DNA of 64,000 nt from the NCBI RefSeq assembly GCF_030704535.1, contig NC_081822.1, forward strand, positions 12,579,001 through 12,643,000, given 5' to 3'. Of this stretch, positions 11,645 to 24,496 are shown piece after piece. A model generated the notes under the pieces. That model was not told the DNA's origin. It searched no databases and saw only the letters and a list, made by a program, of their open reading frames with translations. Numbering within the stretch: the stretch's first letter is position 1; every line of letters begins with the position of its first letter. The stretch is from Vitis vinifera (lineage: Eukaryota > Streptophyta > Magnoliopsida > Vitales > Vitaceae). The position numbers and the translations under genes are program-made.

Positions 11645-12913
11645 TGGGAAAATAAAAGTTAATCTTAACTGGGAAAACACCTAAGAGAGGGTTAATTGAG
11701 TTTTTAAAAATTACTTTTCAAACACAATAAATTCAAGCAAAAGAAGCACAAATATAAAGAAATAAGATTAGAGAAAGCAAACTCGGATTTTATAGTGGTT
11801 CGACACTTCTTACTTACGTCCATTCTCCTCAAGCTCCTAACCGAGTAAGAGTTCCACTATACTTGAAGATTCAATCAAGCTTCCAACACCTTTACACTTG
11901 GATTCTGGTTCCAATGGTCTCTTACACAATCCCTTCAAATCTTTGCTCACTTGAAGCTTCTAATACTCAAATAAACAAGTTTAAATCTCTCAACCTAGCT
12001 CAACAAGAACTCAAATACAACTTAAATGCTAAGATGAATCATAAGGGTGTACTAAAAAATATGCAAGTGGAGATTTAATGCACCAAAGAAAGAATGAGAG
12101 CTTTTGAGTCAAGGATAAGTAGGTAAACAAATAAATGCAAGTGTTCTTTTACTCATAAATGAAGTGAAGCTCTCAATATATAAATTTATAGTCTTAGGAG
12201 CCAAAATTCCAAAAAGTAACCTTGATCGGTCAAGCCATAGCTCAATCGGTTTACTAGCCGTTGGACAATAAATACATGGTAGGTGATCGTTAGGCCTCAA
12301 TCGGGCCTTGACTGAACATCAATCGGGGAGGCATAGCTATCGACCAGGAATGCAAGGCTACTAAAAGAGAGATAACATATTTTTTTGCATCTCTCAATTA
12401 TACCTCGACTGGGAAAGTATAACAGGTTGATCAGTACCCTAATCGATTGACTAGTACCCTACCCGGTTGAGCCGGTTGACTAGTACCTCAACCGGTTCAC
12501 CATTTTTTGCCCAAAAACCTATATTTTTTCATTATTTTCGCTTCTAACACTTAGACCAAATCTTTAGGTAAATTAATATGTTAATTTTGAAACGATTTGT
12601 CTAAGGTTCATTTGATAAAACTCGGGTTTTGATGGAAATATAACTTTAATGCATAAATTGAGTTTTTAAAGATGCATGAAAAGATATGAAAATCCTAAGT
12701 GCACCCATGCATTCAACTTACATATGTTTCCAATGATTAAAGGGTCTTCCATTTGTCTTGATCTTGCATCCATTGGGTCATTTGATGAATTTCTTAGATA
12801 TCCTTTTGAATTTCCAAACTAAAACTTGAAATTCTTTATAATTCAAACCAATTAACAACTTAATCATGGTTTGTTATCATTAAAACGTGATTAGGAGAAC
12901 CCTTAGGCTAACA
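11645..12913 (-). mobile_element. Solo LTR, family B (TGTTAGCC..), perfect TSD CAAAT
   Basis: On the minus strand it starts TGTTAGCCTAAGGGTTCTCC at 12913 and ends CTTTTATTTTCCCA at 11645. The bases CAAAT occur directly outside both ends (11640-11644 and 12914-12918). It aligns in the same order with 60359-61558 on the plus strand, including the ACCGGT-rich middle and the AATTCACCCCCTCTTTTGGG-type 3' segment typical of Copia/Sirevirus LTR ends. No internal region is attached. Short open frames inside are not genes. Confidence 0.8.
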
Positions 12914-12921
12914 CAAATAAA

Positions 12922-14044
12922 TTTTAAAAAGGGTTTAATACACTTTACCTCCTCAACCTATCCCGTGTTTTGCACATTACCCATTTAGCTTTAAAATCGA
13001 ACACATTGCCCCTTTAGGTTTAAAATCAAACACATTGCACCCCAAGCTTCTCAAATTGCAACACTCTGCCTTTTTCGTTGAACAATGTTAATTTAAGTGG
13101 ATGGAAGTGTCACGTGTTGTACACGTAACTGACCAATAAAAGGTAGATTTGTAAATTCTTAAACCCAAAAAGCTACTCCTCCTTCAGTCTTTATTTTTAT
13201 TTAAGTCTATAATACATTATAGCCTTAACCCTATTTGGCTGCTAAGAAAATGTAAAAACAAAACGAATCAAAGTTCTTAAATTGTAATATCCATTGACCT
13301 TACTACAACTAGTCAACATAGTTGAGTAGAGATTTCAATTTCCTTTTAGAAACCAGATCAAAGAAAACCCATAACAACCCAAAATTTCAATCTTTTTTTT
13401 TTCCACCACTTTCTCTGCAACCAAACAACAACATATAAAGTCAAACCACCCAAATCCCACATTTCACTGAGCATTTCACACACAAAAACAATTCCGTCCA
13501 AATGGTTGCACCAAAAAACAAAAAAGTCATTCCAATAATCACACCATAAAATGCCCATTTGTAGACCCCCAAAATTCAAAACTCTAAGCTCCCTTAGCTC
13601 ATTTTTTAGAGGTGGAAGATCTATAAGAATGTATGATTAGGGTTTGAAGATTGGAGTAGGAAAGAGAAGAAGATAGTAAGAAGATAAAGACAAAATGCTG
13701 AAATTGCTAACCACCTATAAAAAGAAGGAAATGCTAAAAATTGAACCCCAAACAAGGCTAGGGTTGCAATTTGTTGCAAACGAAAATGAAAATGAAGACA
13801 GAGAGAAAGAGAGTTGTTTGAGGATTTTTAGGTTTGAGAATTTACAAATATATCCTTCATTGGTTAGTTATGTGTACAACACATGAGATTTCCATCCACT
13901 TAAACTAACATCCTCCAACAAAAAAGGCCTCTGTTGCAATTTAAGAAGTTTGGGGTGCAATTTATTTGATTTTAAACCTAAAAGGGTAATGTGCAAAACA
14001 TATGATAGGTTGAGAGAGTAAAGTGTATTAAACCCTTTTAAAAA
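12922..14044. mobile_element. Non-autonomous Mutator-like element with 9-bp TSD
   Basis: Long terminal inverted repeats of about 200 bp: the left begins at 12931 (GGGTTTAATACACTTTACC) and the right ends at 14035 (its reverse complement begins GGGTTTAATACACTTTACT). Both sides carry the same 9 bases TTTTAAAAA (12922-12930 and 14036-14044). Long TIRs plus a 9-bp TSD are diagnostic of Mutator-like elements. The 1.1-kb body encodes no transposase. The left TIR contains a small internal duplication (a repeated AACACATTGC phrase) absent from the right one. The core (13160-13840) has no recognised gene. Confidence 0.8.
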
Positions 14045-15062
14045 TATATTTTTTAATAAAATATGAATAGTAACATTATGATAAAATCATAAATTATATA
14101 TTTTTTTATAAATATGTTTTAAAAAAAATATGGATATTGACATCTTATAAAAGCATTGTTGATTTATTTAGTTAAAAATTAATAATGATAATTTTAAATC
14201 AATAATTGCTAATACTATTATTTTTTAAATGTTAACTTATAACTTTCTTTTTAAAAAATCGTTTCTCAAAAATGGCAACCAAACACTAGTATTAATTTTT
14301 AAAAATAGATTTTTTTTTTTAAATCAAGAGGCCTAAATGGGTTTTTATTATTTAGAAAAAAAAACTTTCAAAAATGTTTTTTTTAATGAAAATAAAAATG
14401 ATTTTAAACTACATATAATTTTTTTTAAAATACAAACAAAAGATTGTTTTAAATTATATTTATAGATATTATTGTCAAATTATTTATTTTTTCATTCTCA
14501 TTTATATTGTTGCCTAAAAGGATAAATAGGAATGAGAAGAAAATTTTCATTCTTGTTCCTCGTTCCCATATTCTAAACATGCCGTAAAAGTCATCCTATT
14601 AAAATTTGAAATATAAGAATGGTTAGTCTAGTTTTATAAGAAAATATGGATATTAATAGCCTCAAATAAATATTTTTGTAATTTAAATACATAATATAAC
14701 CGACTTATAGAGTTACAATTAATATTGATGAGTCAATTTATATCCCGTCGAAGGTCATCCATGTGATAAAATAATTCAATTGAAATATGGTATGAATAGT
14801 AATAAGATAAAAATATAAATTCAAATAGGATTAATAATCAAATCATAACACATGATATATAATTTCTGTTGTATAATCTATTTACCTTATTTAATAATCA
14901 AATCAAATTGAATCTTTTATGAGTCTATCTTATTTATCTCATAACCCTAGATGTTTATAATTCAATTTTGTTTTATTTATTCAAAAACAATTCTTAAATG
15001 AGTCTAATGTGAGTAAAATTAAATAGAGTTATCATCAAATTATTCATCACAATGAGAAGATA
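14045..15062. other. AT-rich stretch, nothing recognised
   Basis: AT-rich DNA with A/T runs. No gene or paired ends seen. Confidence 0.45.
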
Positions 15063-15596
15063 TGTTGGGAAATTATTAAAGTGGGCCCACATGTGTTGAT
15101 TAATTGTAAATTATTAACAATTTTTTTCAACTAGCCCATTAAAGTAATCAAATAAGTTTTTGTTTATTTATTAGGATTGAGTATATCATTAAGTGTGGGC
15201 TTTAGTATATAGAGACAACTTTATTTTATTTTATTTTTTATGATGAACCAAAAATAAAATAATATAAATAGGCTCAGTCTTCAACCTAAACACGTTATAA
15301 ATTCTACCTATATCCCATTGCTAAGTAAAACAAGCCTTTTCTCTTTGGAGAAGAAAGGTTTAGCCATGAAAGACTAAAATCTCTTCCACTACATCACAAT
15401 GGATCTGGGTACACTTCCGATTTATTTATTTTGATGATTTACATGATCTTAATTTTAGGGTGAAACACATTATCTTGATTTTGGGGTTTTAACTTGATTT
15501 TGTTGTAGTTGAACTATTAATATGAGATCTTGAATATGTTCTAAAATGAGATGTAATATTTAGGTATTCCTATAAGTAGTTTGAGTAATCCATACA
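15063..15596 (+). mobile_element. Solo LTR, Copia-like family A, opposite orientation
   Basis: Starts TGTTGGGAAATTATTAAAGT and ends GTAATCCATACA, aligning with the reverse complement of 10849-11338. It shares the TATAAATAGG promoter-like word and the CACAATGGATCT segment. Flanks AGATA and AAATA form a 5-bp TSD with one mismatch. No coding region is attached. Confidence 0.65.
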
Positions 15597-16762
15597 AAAT
15601 AGATTCAAGTTAAATTCATATTATACAAATTGATCGATAAAATAACTTATTTATTAAATAAGGTTATATACAATCATATAAATTTGATGGCAATAGGATT
15701 ATACTCGATCCAAATTGATAAAAAATATATTAAATTCAAATTATATCGAGGAATCGTGCTTTTATATATGGTCGTGAAATTTCTTCAAGAGCTTAGGGTT
15801 TTCTCACAACCTCTCAATTCAAATCATGTAATGTTTAGCTTAATTAAATTCACACAAGAGGCGGAGATTTCATGTAATCCAAAACTCAAATTGAACCTTT
15901 GATGGACACATGGTTGGTTCTCGATTTTTTTTTCCACACTGTACTTTCTAGAAGGGCAAAAACAAAAAGAAATTTAAACATAACCAAAGGATTCTAATTC
16001 AATAGCAACGTAATCACTATTTCCCCAGCAACAACAAGGCTAAATGGAATAATTTTCAAAGATAATCTCTACTTTCTCTTAATCCAAATAGTAACACAAC
16101 AACGAACTGTAGTGATTTTACTTTATTCTAATAAAAAAATGAATTTTATTTATAATTTTATTTGTTAATTGTTTTCGAAACAGTTTTAAAAATTATTTTC
16201 TAATTTTTTAGATAATTAATGTCTATTTGAAAACTTAAAATATTTTTAAACTTATTTTGTATATTTTAAAATAAGTTTAAAAATAACTTTTATATTTAAT
16301 ATTTTATTTTTAATCATTATTGTTATTTTAAAAAATAATCTTAAGAAAATAAGTGAAAATAGTTAAAAGATATTATTTTAAATTAAAATATTTTTTATTT
16401 TGAATAACAAAAAATAAGTTTTAACTTTTAGATAGGTTAATACATTTTCCTTTTTTTGTTATAAAAAAATAAAACTATTTTCAAAAACAGTTTCTACAAA
16501 CAATTATAGCTTTTTTTATTTTCCCTCGTTAAATATGCCCCTCCTTTCATCAAAATATCAATTCTATTCATCTATTGGCTCCTCATGGAATCATCACATC
16601 GATGTTGCATGTTTCATTGAATCATACTCATCCCAAAGTAATTATAATTCAATGTATGATTTAATTGGAGAAGTTGTGGAAAGATTGGGGTTTCACATAG
16701 GGCTTGCTTGGTTTTTTCATTTAACGTCTTAGACATTTTTATTAGTATGTGATTTAGTTGAT
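15597..16762. other. AT-rich stretch, nothing recognised
   Basis: No supported gene or element. Open frames near 15630-15900 and 16535-16730 show no known domain and no splice context. Confidence 0.4.
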
Positions 16763-17878
16763 TTAGAGCCCGTTTGGTAGTGATTCTAGTGGAAGTGTTT
16801 TCATTTGAAGTGTTTTCTGCTATAATGTTTCTGTAAAAAACACTTTTATGATAATCAGAAAAAATGATTCTAAAGTGTTTTTGATAATATATTGTATAAA
16901 TATAAAAACACTTTTAATATTAATAAATTACCAAAAAGGACATATAATTTTAATTAAAAAAAATGGTATGATAAACAAAAAAACTTTTTATTAATGAAAA
17001 AACATCTAAATCACTAAAAAAATAACATTGAATAAAAGATAATTTTAAAATTAAAACAATATATGATTACCTATTAATTTCTAAAAAAAAAAAAGACTTT
17101 TCTAATTAAAAATAATAATTTTTTTATCACTATACTAAAATTTTAAAAATATTTACAAAAAACATCTAAATCAATAAAAATAAAAAAAAAACATTGAATA
17201 AAAGATAATTTTAAAAGTAAAACAATATATGACCACCTATTAATTTCTAAAGATAATTTTGGCATTGAATCTTCTCTCTTCGCCGATAAGTTTCTCCGTT
17301 TCGTTAGTTAAGATCCTGATTTCTATTTTTCATTCTTTTTTTTTAATCATACTTGAGATACGGTGATCGCAGGCAGCATCAAGATTTCGTGTAAAAACAT
17401 TTGAGGATTTACAGATTTCATTTTTTCATACTTTCCTCCTAACCAAACAATCCTAAAACCCAAAACCCTAACTAACATTTCAAGGCAATCAGACATTAAA
17501 AAAAAATGGAAAAGGAAAACAAAAAAAGAATAGAGGGTTACCTTCGATCCACGATCTCGAATGAAAATAGAGGTTTACTGTGTTGTCTCAGATGGAGAGC
17601 GATGAAGGAGGAGAATAAAGGAGAGAGGTATGAACGAAAGGGAATAAAGATATCGAGAATCACTGGGGGGCATTTTTGGAATATTTCAAAAAAATTGAAG
17701 TGTTTTTTTAAAAAAAACACCTGTCAAGTGATTCTCTAAAAATCACTTCAAGTGTTTTTCCAGATTTTCAAAAGTGTTTTTTAAAATTTGCCAAACACTT
17801 TATTTTCATCCCAAAAACACTTAAAAGTGTTTTTCAGGGTAGAAACACTTTTAAAAATCACTGCCAAACGGGCTCTTA
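16763..17878. mobile_element. 1.1-kb inverted-repeat DNA element, TTA target duplication (PIF/Harbinger-type)
   Basis: The element spans 16766-17875. It opens GAGCCCGTTTGGTAGTGATT and closes with the complementary AATCACTGCCAAACGGGCTC. TTA lies directly outside both ends (16763-16765 and 17876-17878). A 3-bp TTA TSD with G-rich TIRs fits PIF/Harbinger MITEs. The subterminal parts are further inverted repeats around AAACACTTTTAAAAATCACT. No transposase frame is present. The middle (17270-17680) is less AT-rich and may be captured sequence. Confidence 0.7.
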
Positions 17879-18567
17879 GTTTTTCACTTCGCTAGGAAAA
17901 ACAATTTTGATTTATAATAAAAAAGGAACTATTTTAAAACATATTTAAAAACATAAAAAAAATAATTTAAAAGCATTTCGATTCCAAAAACAGAATTTTG
18001 AGCTTTAAGCTTTGTTTGGTAAATGTTTTTTCAAAATAATTATATATATAAAAAATTGATCCAAAATAGATTTTTGAGTTTTAAGCTTTGTTTGGTGAAT
18101 ATTTTTTGAATAATTATAAAAAATGATTTTTAAGAACAGTTTTAAAAAATTGTTCTCCAAAATATTTGTAAAACAAATGTCTGTTTGAGAATTTGAAACT
18201 TATTTAACTTATTTTCTATGTTTTCAAATATGTTTTAAGTAATACTTTATTTTTAATCATTTCTCATATTTGTATTATTATTTTTTTAAACATGTATTAG
18301 AAATATAAATAAAAATAATTTAAAAATATTTTCTTAAAACAACATATTTTTTGTTTTTTGATTGTTAAGTGTGTTTTCAAAAAACGGTTTTTATTGTATA
18401 ACTCATCCACTTATAAATCAAATAAAAATTTATAATATATTTTTTAATTCACATTAATAATATATTTACATTATTAAAAATAAATTTACTATCAATTTTC
18501 AAATTTCAACCACATTCAATTTAAATAAATCAATTATTATAAATCTTGTAAATCTCTTTAATTAACA

Positions 18568-18616
<49 letters not shown>

Positions 18617-19228
18617 GAAATTCCAAAAATCAAACTAATCTTAATGATTAAACACATTGCAATTATAAATACATATAATTTTAAAGATAGTATATAAAAT
18701 GTTTTTGAAGATAGTTCTGAAAAACCAATTTATGAGACCAATTTTTAGTAGAAGTTGTATGAGATGAGAGTCTAATGCATGGTTTTGAATGAGAGAAAGA
18801 AATGAGGAATTCTCTTTTCGACTCTAACTCTCCTACTCCAATTGTTGTTTTTCTTTTTGTTACTTTTTCTCCTACTCCAATTGTTGTTTTTCTTTCTGTT
18901 AATTCGAAAGTAGTTGTTTCAGCTTCAACTCTTCTCTTGTGCTTGGTACATTTATAAGTTTTCCCCTTATTCACTCTTCCATGAATTGTTGAAAATGAAA
19001 ATTTCATTAAAATTCAAGATCTATTAAATCAAATAACTCAAAAGAAAAAGAAACTTTATATTTAGAGTACAATCAACACAAGGACACTTTACCCCCTATT
19101 ACTCTTCATGAATTGAAATAATTTTTTTAGGATAAATCAATATAATTAAGGAGGAATCAATAAAAGGACGTCAATCCAAATCTTGGATCCATAGTTTCAA
19201 ATGCACAGGGTGAGGAAAACTATTTTGT
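17879..19228. other. AT-rich stretch with a TA microsatellite
   Basis: Contains a (TA)n run at about 18570-18613. A small duplicated phrase (CTCCTACTCCAATTGTTG) lies near 18830-18890. No gene recognised. Confidence 0.5.
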
Positions 19229-19734
19229 GTCTTAAGCAAGGATGAAAATATCGGTAATCACGGATATATTGGTACTTCGATTTTACAGATATATATCGGC
19301 AGATATTTTGGAAAAAAATATTAGTAGGCTTAAAATTGTTAAAAAATAATGGAAATGCAAGAAAAACCTCATAATAATATAATTAGAAGTACAATAGACA
19401 TTTTAAAGTTGTTTTATTGAAGAATTTGATATACATATGATATAATTTGTGATATTAGATGTAATTATATCATGTCCATTTATAAGAAATGTTAATTTTG
19501 TAATTGTTCTCATTATAAAGTCACATAAAATATTTCATTTCATTAAACATCAATAATTTGTACACATTACATTGCAATGTCCCTTTAGTACCAAAATAAG
19601 GATTGATGTGGTTTAATGAGATTGATAGATGAAGGAACCCCATTTTGCTATTGGAGACAATATTGGTACCAACTCAATGAGCCTCGATAATATTGGTTAA
19701 AATTCTAACATGCCATGCATATATCTCTTGAGTC

Positions 19735-22700
19735 CTACCCACTACCCACTACCTCTACATGGATAGGATACTCAAAGTTCACCCATGTGTTAATTCCAAA
19801 TCCTTCTTCCATCTGATATGGAACTTGGTATGACATTTGTCTGAAAGGGGAACAACGTGACATACCATACTCTTCATCGATTGAACTTGAAGGTTGACCA
19901 TAACTCATCTTATAAGGAGGGTAGACATTAGTCTCATTCGAGGAGTCACTAAATTGAGTCCCTATACTCATAGATTCAAAACTCCTTGAAAGTAACTCCT
20001 CGTTATATGGTTCCATCGTTCGTTCTCTTCCTCTATAAGGCTTCCAAATAGCTCCTATGCTTGGACCAGCTCTTCTAGAGCCATGGTCTTCATCATGTGT
20101 GTAGTGTGTGACATCATTTTCATAGGTAAATTGGCTGATTGGATATTAACTATGTTGACGTTCATAAATATCTCCTCTCGCATTATCACCTCCATCATCA
20201 GTTCCACCTCTTGAACCATCGTAACCAGAAGCAAAAGTATATGCAGCACTAGGTCTACTACTATGGCCAACACTTGTGGAGTCAAGCTCTTGGTAGGAAT
20301 TTAATGCCGTCTGGACTGAATTATCAGTATCTTTGCTAAAACTTTCAGAGTGAACTTCTTCGGACAACACACGTTCAACATTAACTCCAAATTCTCGAGC
20401 ATGAGTGGCAATTCGTGGATCAGGATTGCTAACTTCGTTATCCAAGTGTATAGGCCTAACCCATTGGAACAACCGATTATCTTTTTCTTCACCCACCTCG
20501 ACTGAAATGTCAAGAAGATTAAGGTAATTTTTTTCAGTAACTCGATCATTTTCTGCCTCCATATCGCTTAACTTTAACCTCATACGATAGTAACAAAAAA
20601 CTAATTGCTCCGATCGAGGGTAAGCCAAACGATTTCGTTGCTTTGTGTGGATGAGAGCAAACATGCTCCAATTTCTCTCACAGACAAAAGATGACGCAGT
20701 TTGTGAGAGAACTTTGATGGTTAACTTTCTCAATGTAGGTGTTTGATTCCCATATATAAACCACCATTCAGTTGCAACCAAATTAATAATCATATAAATA
20801 CTTATGTGGTGAATTTACAATAATGATAATCAATTTTTTCATATAAAGACTCACCGGGCACCATGGTTGACCTTGCTGCAATTGCCGCCTGATCACCAAA
20901 TCCTCTTTTTGCATCTCGAAAAAGCACAAGCTATGTATTCAACATTTAATTTGTTAATATCATATTTGTTAGTAAACGTTCAAATAAATTGATGAATGAA
21001 ATTATTGTTTTATTGACAAAAATAACATTTTTTTTATTTACCTCATTTCCAAATTGATCAAGCGATTCAATAGTTGGATCTAATTTGGCAAAAACATCAT
21101 GAACCGCTTAAAGTAGTTCCGGATCACTACCAACTCCACGCCTATATTGAAATCTTAGATTCAAGAAGTATGCTACAATAAAATTAAGTAGAGTTAGTAT
21201 TTTGTTAAAGAAAATTAAATACAGAGTAAAAACTTATAAAGATAGATAATACTTAAGTACCTGTTGAATGAAGTGGATGTTTTAGTGTTTTCTCCCAACG
21301 ATCTTTTATTATTTTGAAGATCCAATCTCCAGCTCCTTGACAAATAAGGTTCTCTTTCATCACGTGCATAAGTTTGTACACAAATGGCATTGTGGGAACA
21401 ACTTCAGAATCCACAAGTCGAAGCACCATGTATAATGACTCATATAATGAAACTATATTTGTCATTCTGTTCCAATATGTATGGTCAAACAATAATTGCT
21501 CCAATTCTCGTCCAAGTTTTGTTTGACTGAGCTTGTGTTGTGCCCATTCATCACTTATAAATAATTTTTTCAAATCAGCCTTTTTTTTAAAAAGACTGTC
21601 AATACTTTCTCATTTGAGTAAGTAACCAACCATGATTATAAATTAAGTTAGTTATCTTGCGAGCATTGTTTATCACATCGATAACACTATGTCTTTTACC
21701 AATGTCTTCAAAGATTAAGTCGATGCAGTGCGCCGCACACAGAGTCCAATATAAGTCTTCTTCATCAATTGTTTCCCTACTTTCATGAACACCAACCCCA
21801 TTATTTGTGACAATTTAGACCACATTTTCTTTACCGATTTCTTTGATAATAGTTTTCAATAGCTCATATATATACTTATGGTCTTTGATATAGTTCAATG
21901 CATTGATTGACTTAAGGAACACTGTGGTCTCTTTAGAATAAACCATGAAATTAATAATACTTAATTTCGTGGGTTTTGTCCATCCATCTGACATTATTGT
22001 GCACCCATATGTCTTTCATTTTTCTTTTTATTGATTCACATAAGCTTTCATTTCTTTGTACTCCATTTCCAAGTACTTGTTCTTTATTTCATATGGAGAT
22101 GGAGATTCGATTCCCATTCCTACACTTCATATATAAAAATTATGTAAAACATGTCACAAAAGACTATACTTACTAAAAGTGTGACATAATATAACATTTC
22201 AAAAATTAGTAATTGCTTTTTGTGCACCAATAATCATATTCTTGAAGTGATGAGACTTTGTTTTTGCGGGTGCGACGCTCTCATAAATAAAGAATTTGTT
22301 GATTAAGCGTCCCATCGTTTCTTTAATTGAACTACCCTTGAATATATCTTTGATATTTTTTTGTCTTGCTGCAAAAGACTAGTAAAGCGAATGGACAACA
22401 AGGGGTGATTGGTTCGAATGTCACATACTTTGTGATTTTCGCATCATCGTCGGTGTACCAGTAGACCGTGAAGACTCCCCCGTTTTGCGTTTTCTTCCTA
22501 CAATATTCTCATGTTGTTCACGTTCCCATTCTGATGCTTTCGAGGCACAAACTGCAGATCGATATGCATCCCGCTCATCTGGGTGCATATCTGTCGGATA
22601 CATATACACATCTTCATCCTCAGCATCTTCATCATCATCATCATCATCTTCATATACCAAATGTGTATCATGAGTCCCCAGTGCCACGTAATTGAGCACG

Positions 22701-22992
22701 AATGTCTTGAATATCAGCGGGTTTATTTGCTTTTGTTTTTTTTTTTTTTTTTGTCATGCACCAGCAATCGTATCTCTTCTTTCACTTCGAGAGGCACTCT
22801 TGGACACTTTTTAGTATTGTTATGCGAGTCGTTATGCGTTAAACGGAACTTGAATCACGTGATGCCTTCACTTTTCATCAATAACCCACAGAAATTACAA
22901 ATTGTTTCATTTATGCTCTCCTCAATTGGTGAACAATACTTCCAAGTCGGATCTTACCCTATCATGACAGAACCACCTTCACTAGCCATGAT
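19735..22992 (-). pseudogene. hAT transposase, degenerate
   Basis: Read on the minus strand from an ATG at 22992 (MASEGGSVMIG), the frame meets a TAA, then continues through a BED zinc finger (DPTWKYC.., CNFCG.., H..HNN..KKC) with a second stop (TGA). An acidic linker with a run of Asp and a KRKTGESSRSTGTPTM tail follows at about 22421-22699. The catalytic core follows in pieces (about 21600-22010, then 21253-21573 with the LIFEDIG and AQHKLSQTKLG-type region). The C-terminal hAT dimerisation domain is at 20146-20793 (WWFIYGNQTPTLRKLTIKVL, FVCERNWSMFALIHTKQRNRL). A Tyr/Ser-rich tail lies in another frame at 19735-20016. Stops and frameshifts mean no functional protein. The family role is cut-and-paste transposition. 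Confidence 0.85.
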
Positions 22993-23079
22993 AAATCTAT
23001 TGCAAGAGAAATACACTTGAATGTGATTTCAATGTAAACAAAAATTAAGTCAACATTTAAATTTAAATCTATGAGAAAT

Positions 23080-23700
23080 CTACAAAATAATAATAAAAAA
23101 TGAACATATTTAATATTCCAAATATACTAGTTCATGTTAATTAAACTAATTAAATAATTTATCTAAGTTAATTTTTTGAATTTAAATGTAATTCTATGAA
23201 AAATTTACTAAATATAAAAATTAATCATAATTGAATATGAAAATAAATCGCAACAATCATAAAACAAAAAAGAACATATTTGATATTCTAAATATATTAG
23301 TTCATGTTAATTAAACTAATTAAATAATTTAGCTAAGTTAATTTTTTGAATCTAAATGTAATTCTATGAAAAATTTACTAAATATAAAAATTAATCATAA
23401 TTGAATATGAAAATAAATCGCAATAATTATAAAAAATGAACATATTTGATATTCCAAATATACTAGTTCATGTTAATTAAACTAATTAAACTAATTAAAT
23501 AATTTATTTAAATTAATTTTTTGAATCTAAATGTAATTCTATTAAAAATTTACTAAATATAAAAATTAATTATAATTGAATATGAAAATAAATCACAATA
23601 ATCATAAAAATGAACATATTTGATATTCCAAATATACTAATTCATGTTAATTAAATTAATTAAATAATTTATCTAAATTAACTAGTTGAATCTAATTCTA
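23080..23700. repeat. Four-copy tandem repeat of about 170 bp inside the hAT element
   Basis: The phrase AACATATTTGATATTCCAAA (with variants) recurs near 23103, 23276, 23439 and 23609, giving a period of 167-173 bp. Each unit continues through TTAATTAAACTAATTAAATAA and AATATAAAAATTAATCATAA. The array is AT-rich and subterminal on the transposase's 5' side, where hAT elements often carry repeated transposase-binding sites. I have not shown binding. Confidence 0.75.
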
Positions 23701-24496
23701 ACTAGAATGAATGTGAAAATAAATCACAAATAATCATCTAAAATAAATATATCAATTTATAATTAAATAATCAAATTAACCTAAGTTAATTCAATAAAAA
23801 TATACAAATTAATTACAATTGAATGTAAAAATAACATTAAATCATCCATATTGCAAATATACTAATTAATTGAAAATACATTAATTAATTACAATTTAAA
23901 ACAAACATACCTTAAATTGATTGAATAATTGAGCAACCTTATAAAAAATTGAAATAATTAGAGAGCAAATGAAGAAAGAAATCAAAGGTGGATGAAATTG
24001 ATGCAAAATGGGCTATTTGTAGGAGAGATTTGGGCCAAAATAGCCGTTGGAAGATTATTTTACTGTTGAAAAACAATTTTGGCCGTTGGATCAAAATCTG
24101 GGCGAAATTTGATCATTAGATCGTGAAATTACCGTTATAATCTCATCTTAACCGTTAGATCAAACCCAGATTCAATCTGAGGCGTTGGATAGATGATCGT
24201 TGCAGGCAAACGTGATAGGTAGCATCTGGGCTATCGAATCACGTTGGAGAAAGGAGCAAATATTTCACCAAAATATCGACGATTTATCGCCGATATATCT
24301 ACGATTTTCTTTCATCAAGGGCGTTTTTTCAATTAAATTGACGATTAATCGTCTGATGCCGATAAATCGACGATTTTTTGTCGATTTTTAGCGAAATTTC
24401 TCATCTCTGATTTTTCTTCACAATATATCGTCTCGACGTCTCCTTATACATGAAATATCGACTATATATCCTAATATTTTCCACCTTGGTCTTAAG

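Larger units (their letters stand above)
19229..24496. mobile_element. Complete hAT transposon with perfect 8-bp TSD
   Basis: The element runs 19237-24488. Its left end CAAGGATGAAAATATCGG pairs with the right end, whose reverse complement is CAAGGTGGAAAATATTAGG. The same 8 bases GTCTTAAG lie directly outside each end (19229-19236 and 24489-24496). An 8-bp TSD, short CAAGG-type TIRs and an internal BED/hAT transposase on the minus strand identify the superfamily. The interior also holds a four-copy tandem repeat (23080-23700) on the transposase's 5' side. The coding region is broken, so the copy is not autonomous, but the perfect TSD suggests insertion was not ancient. Confidence 0.9.
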
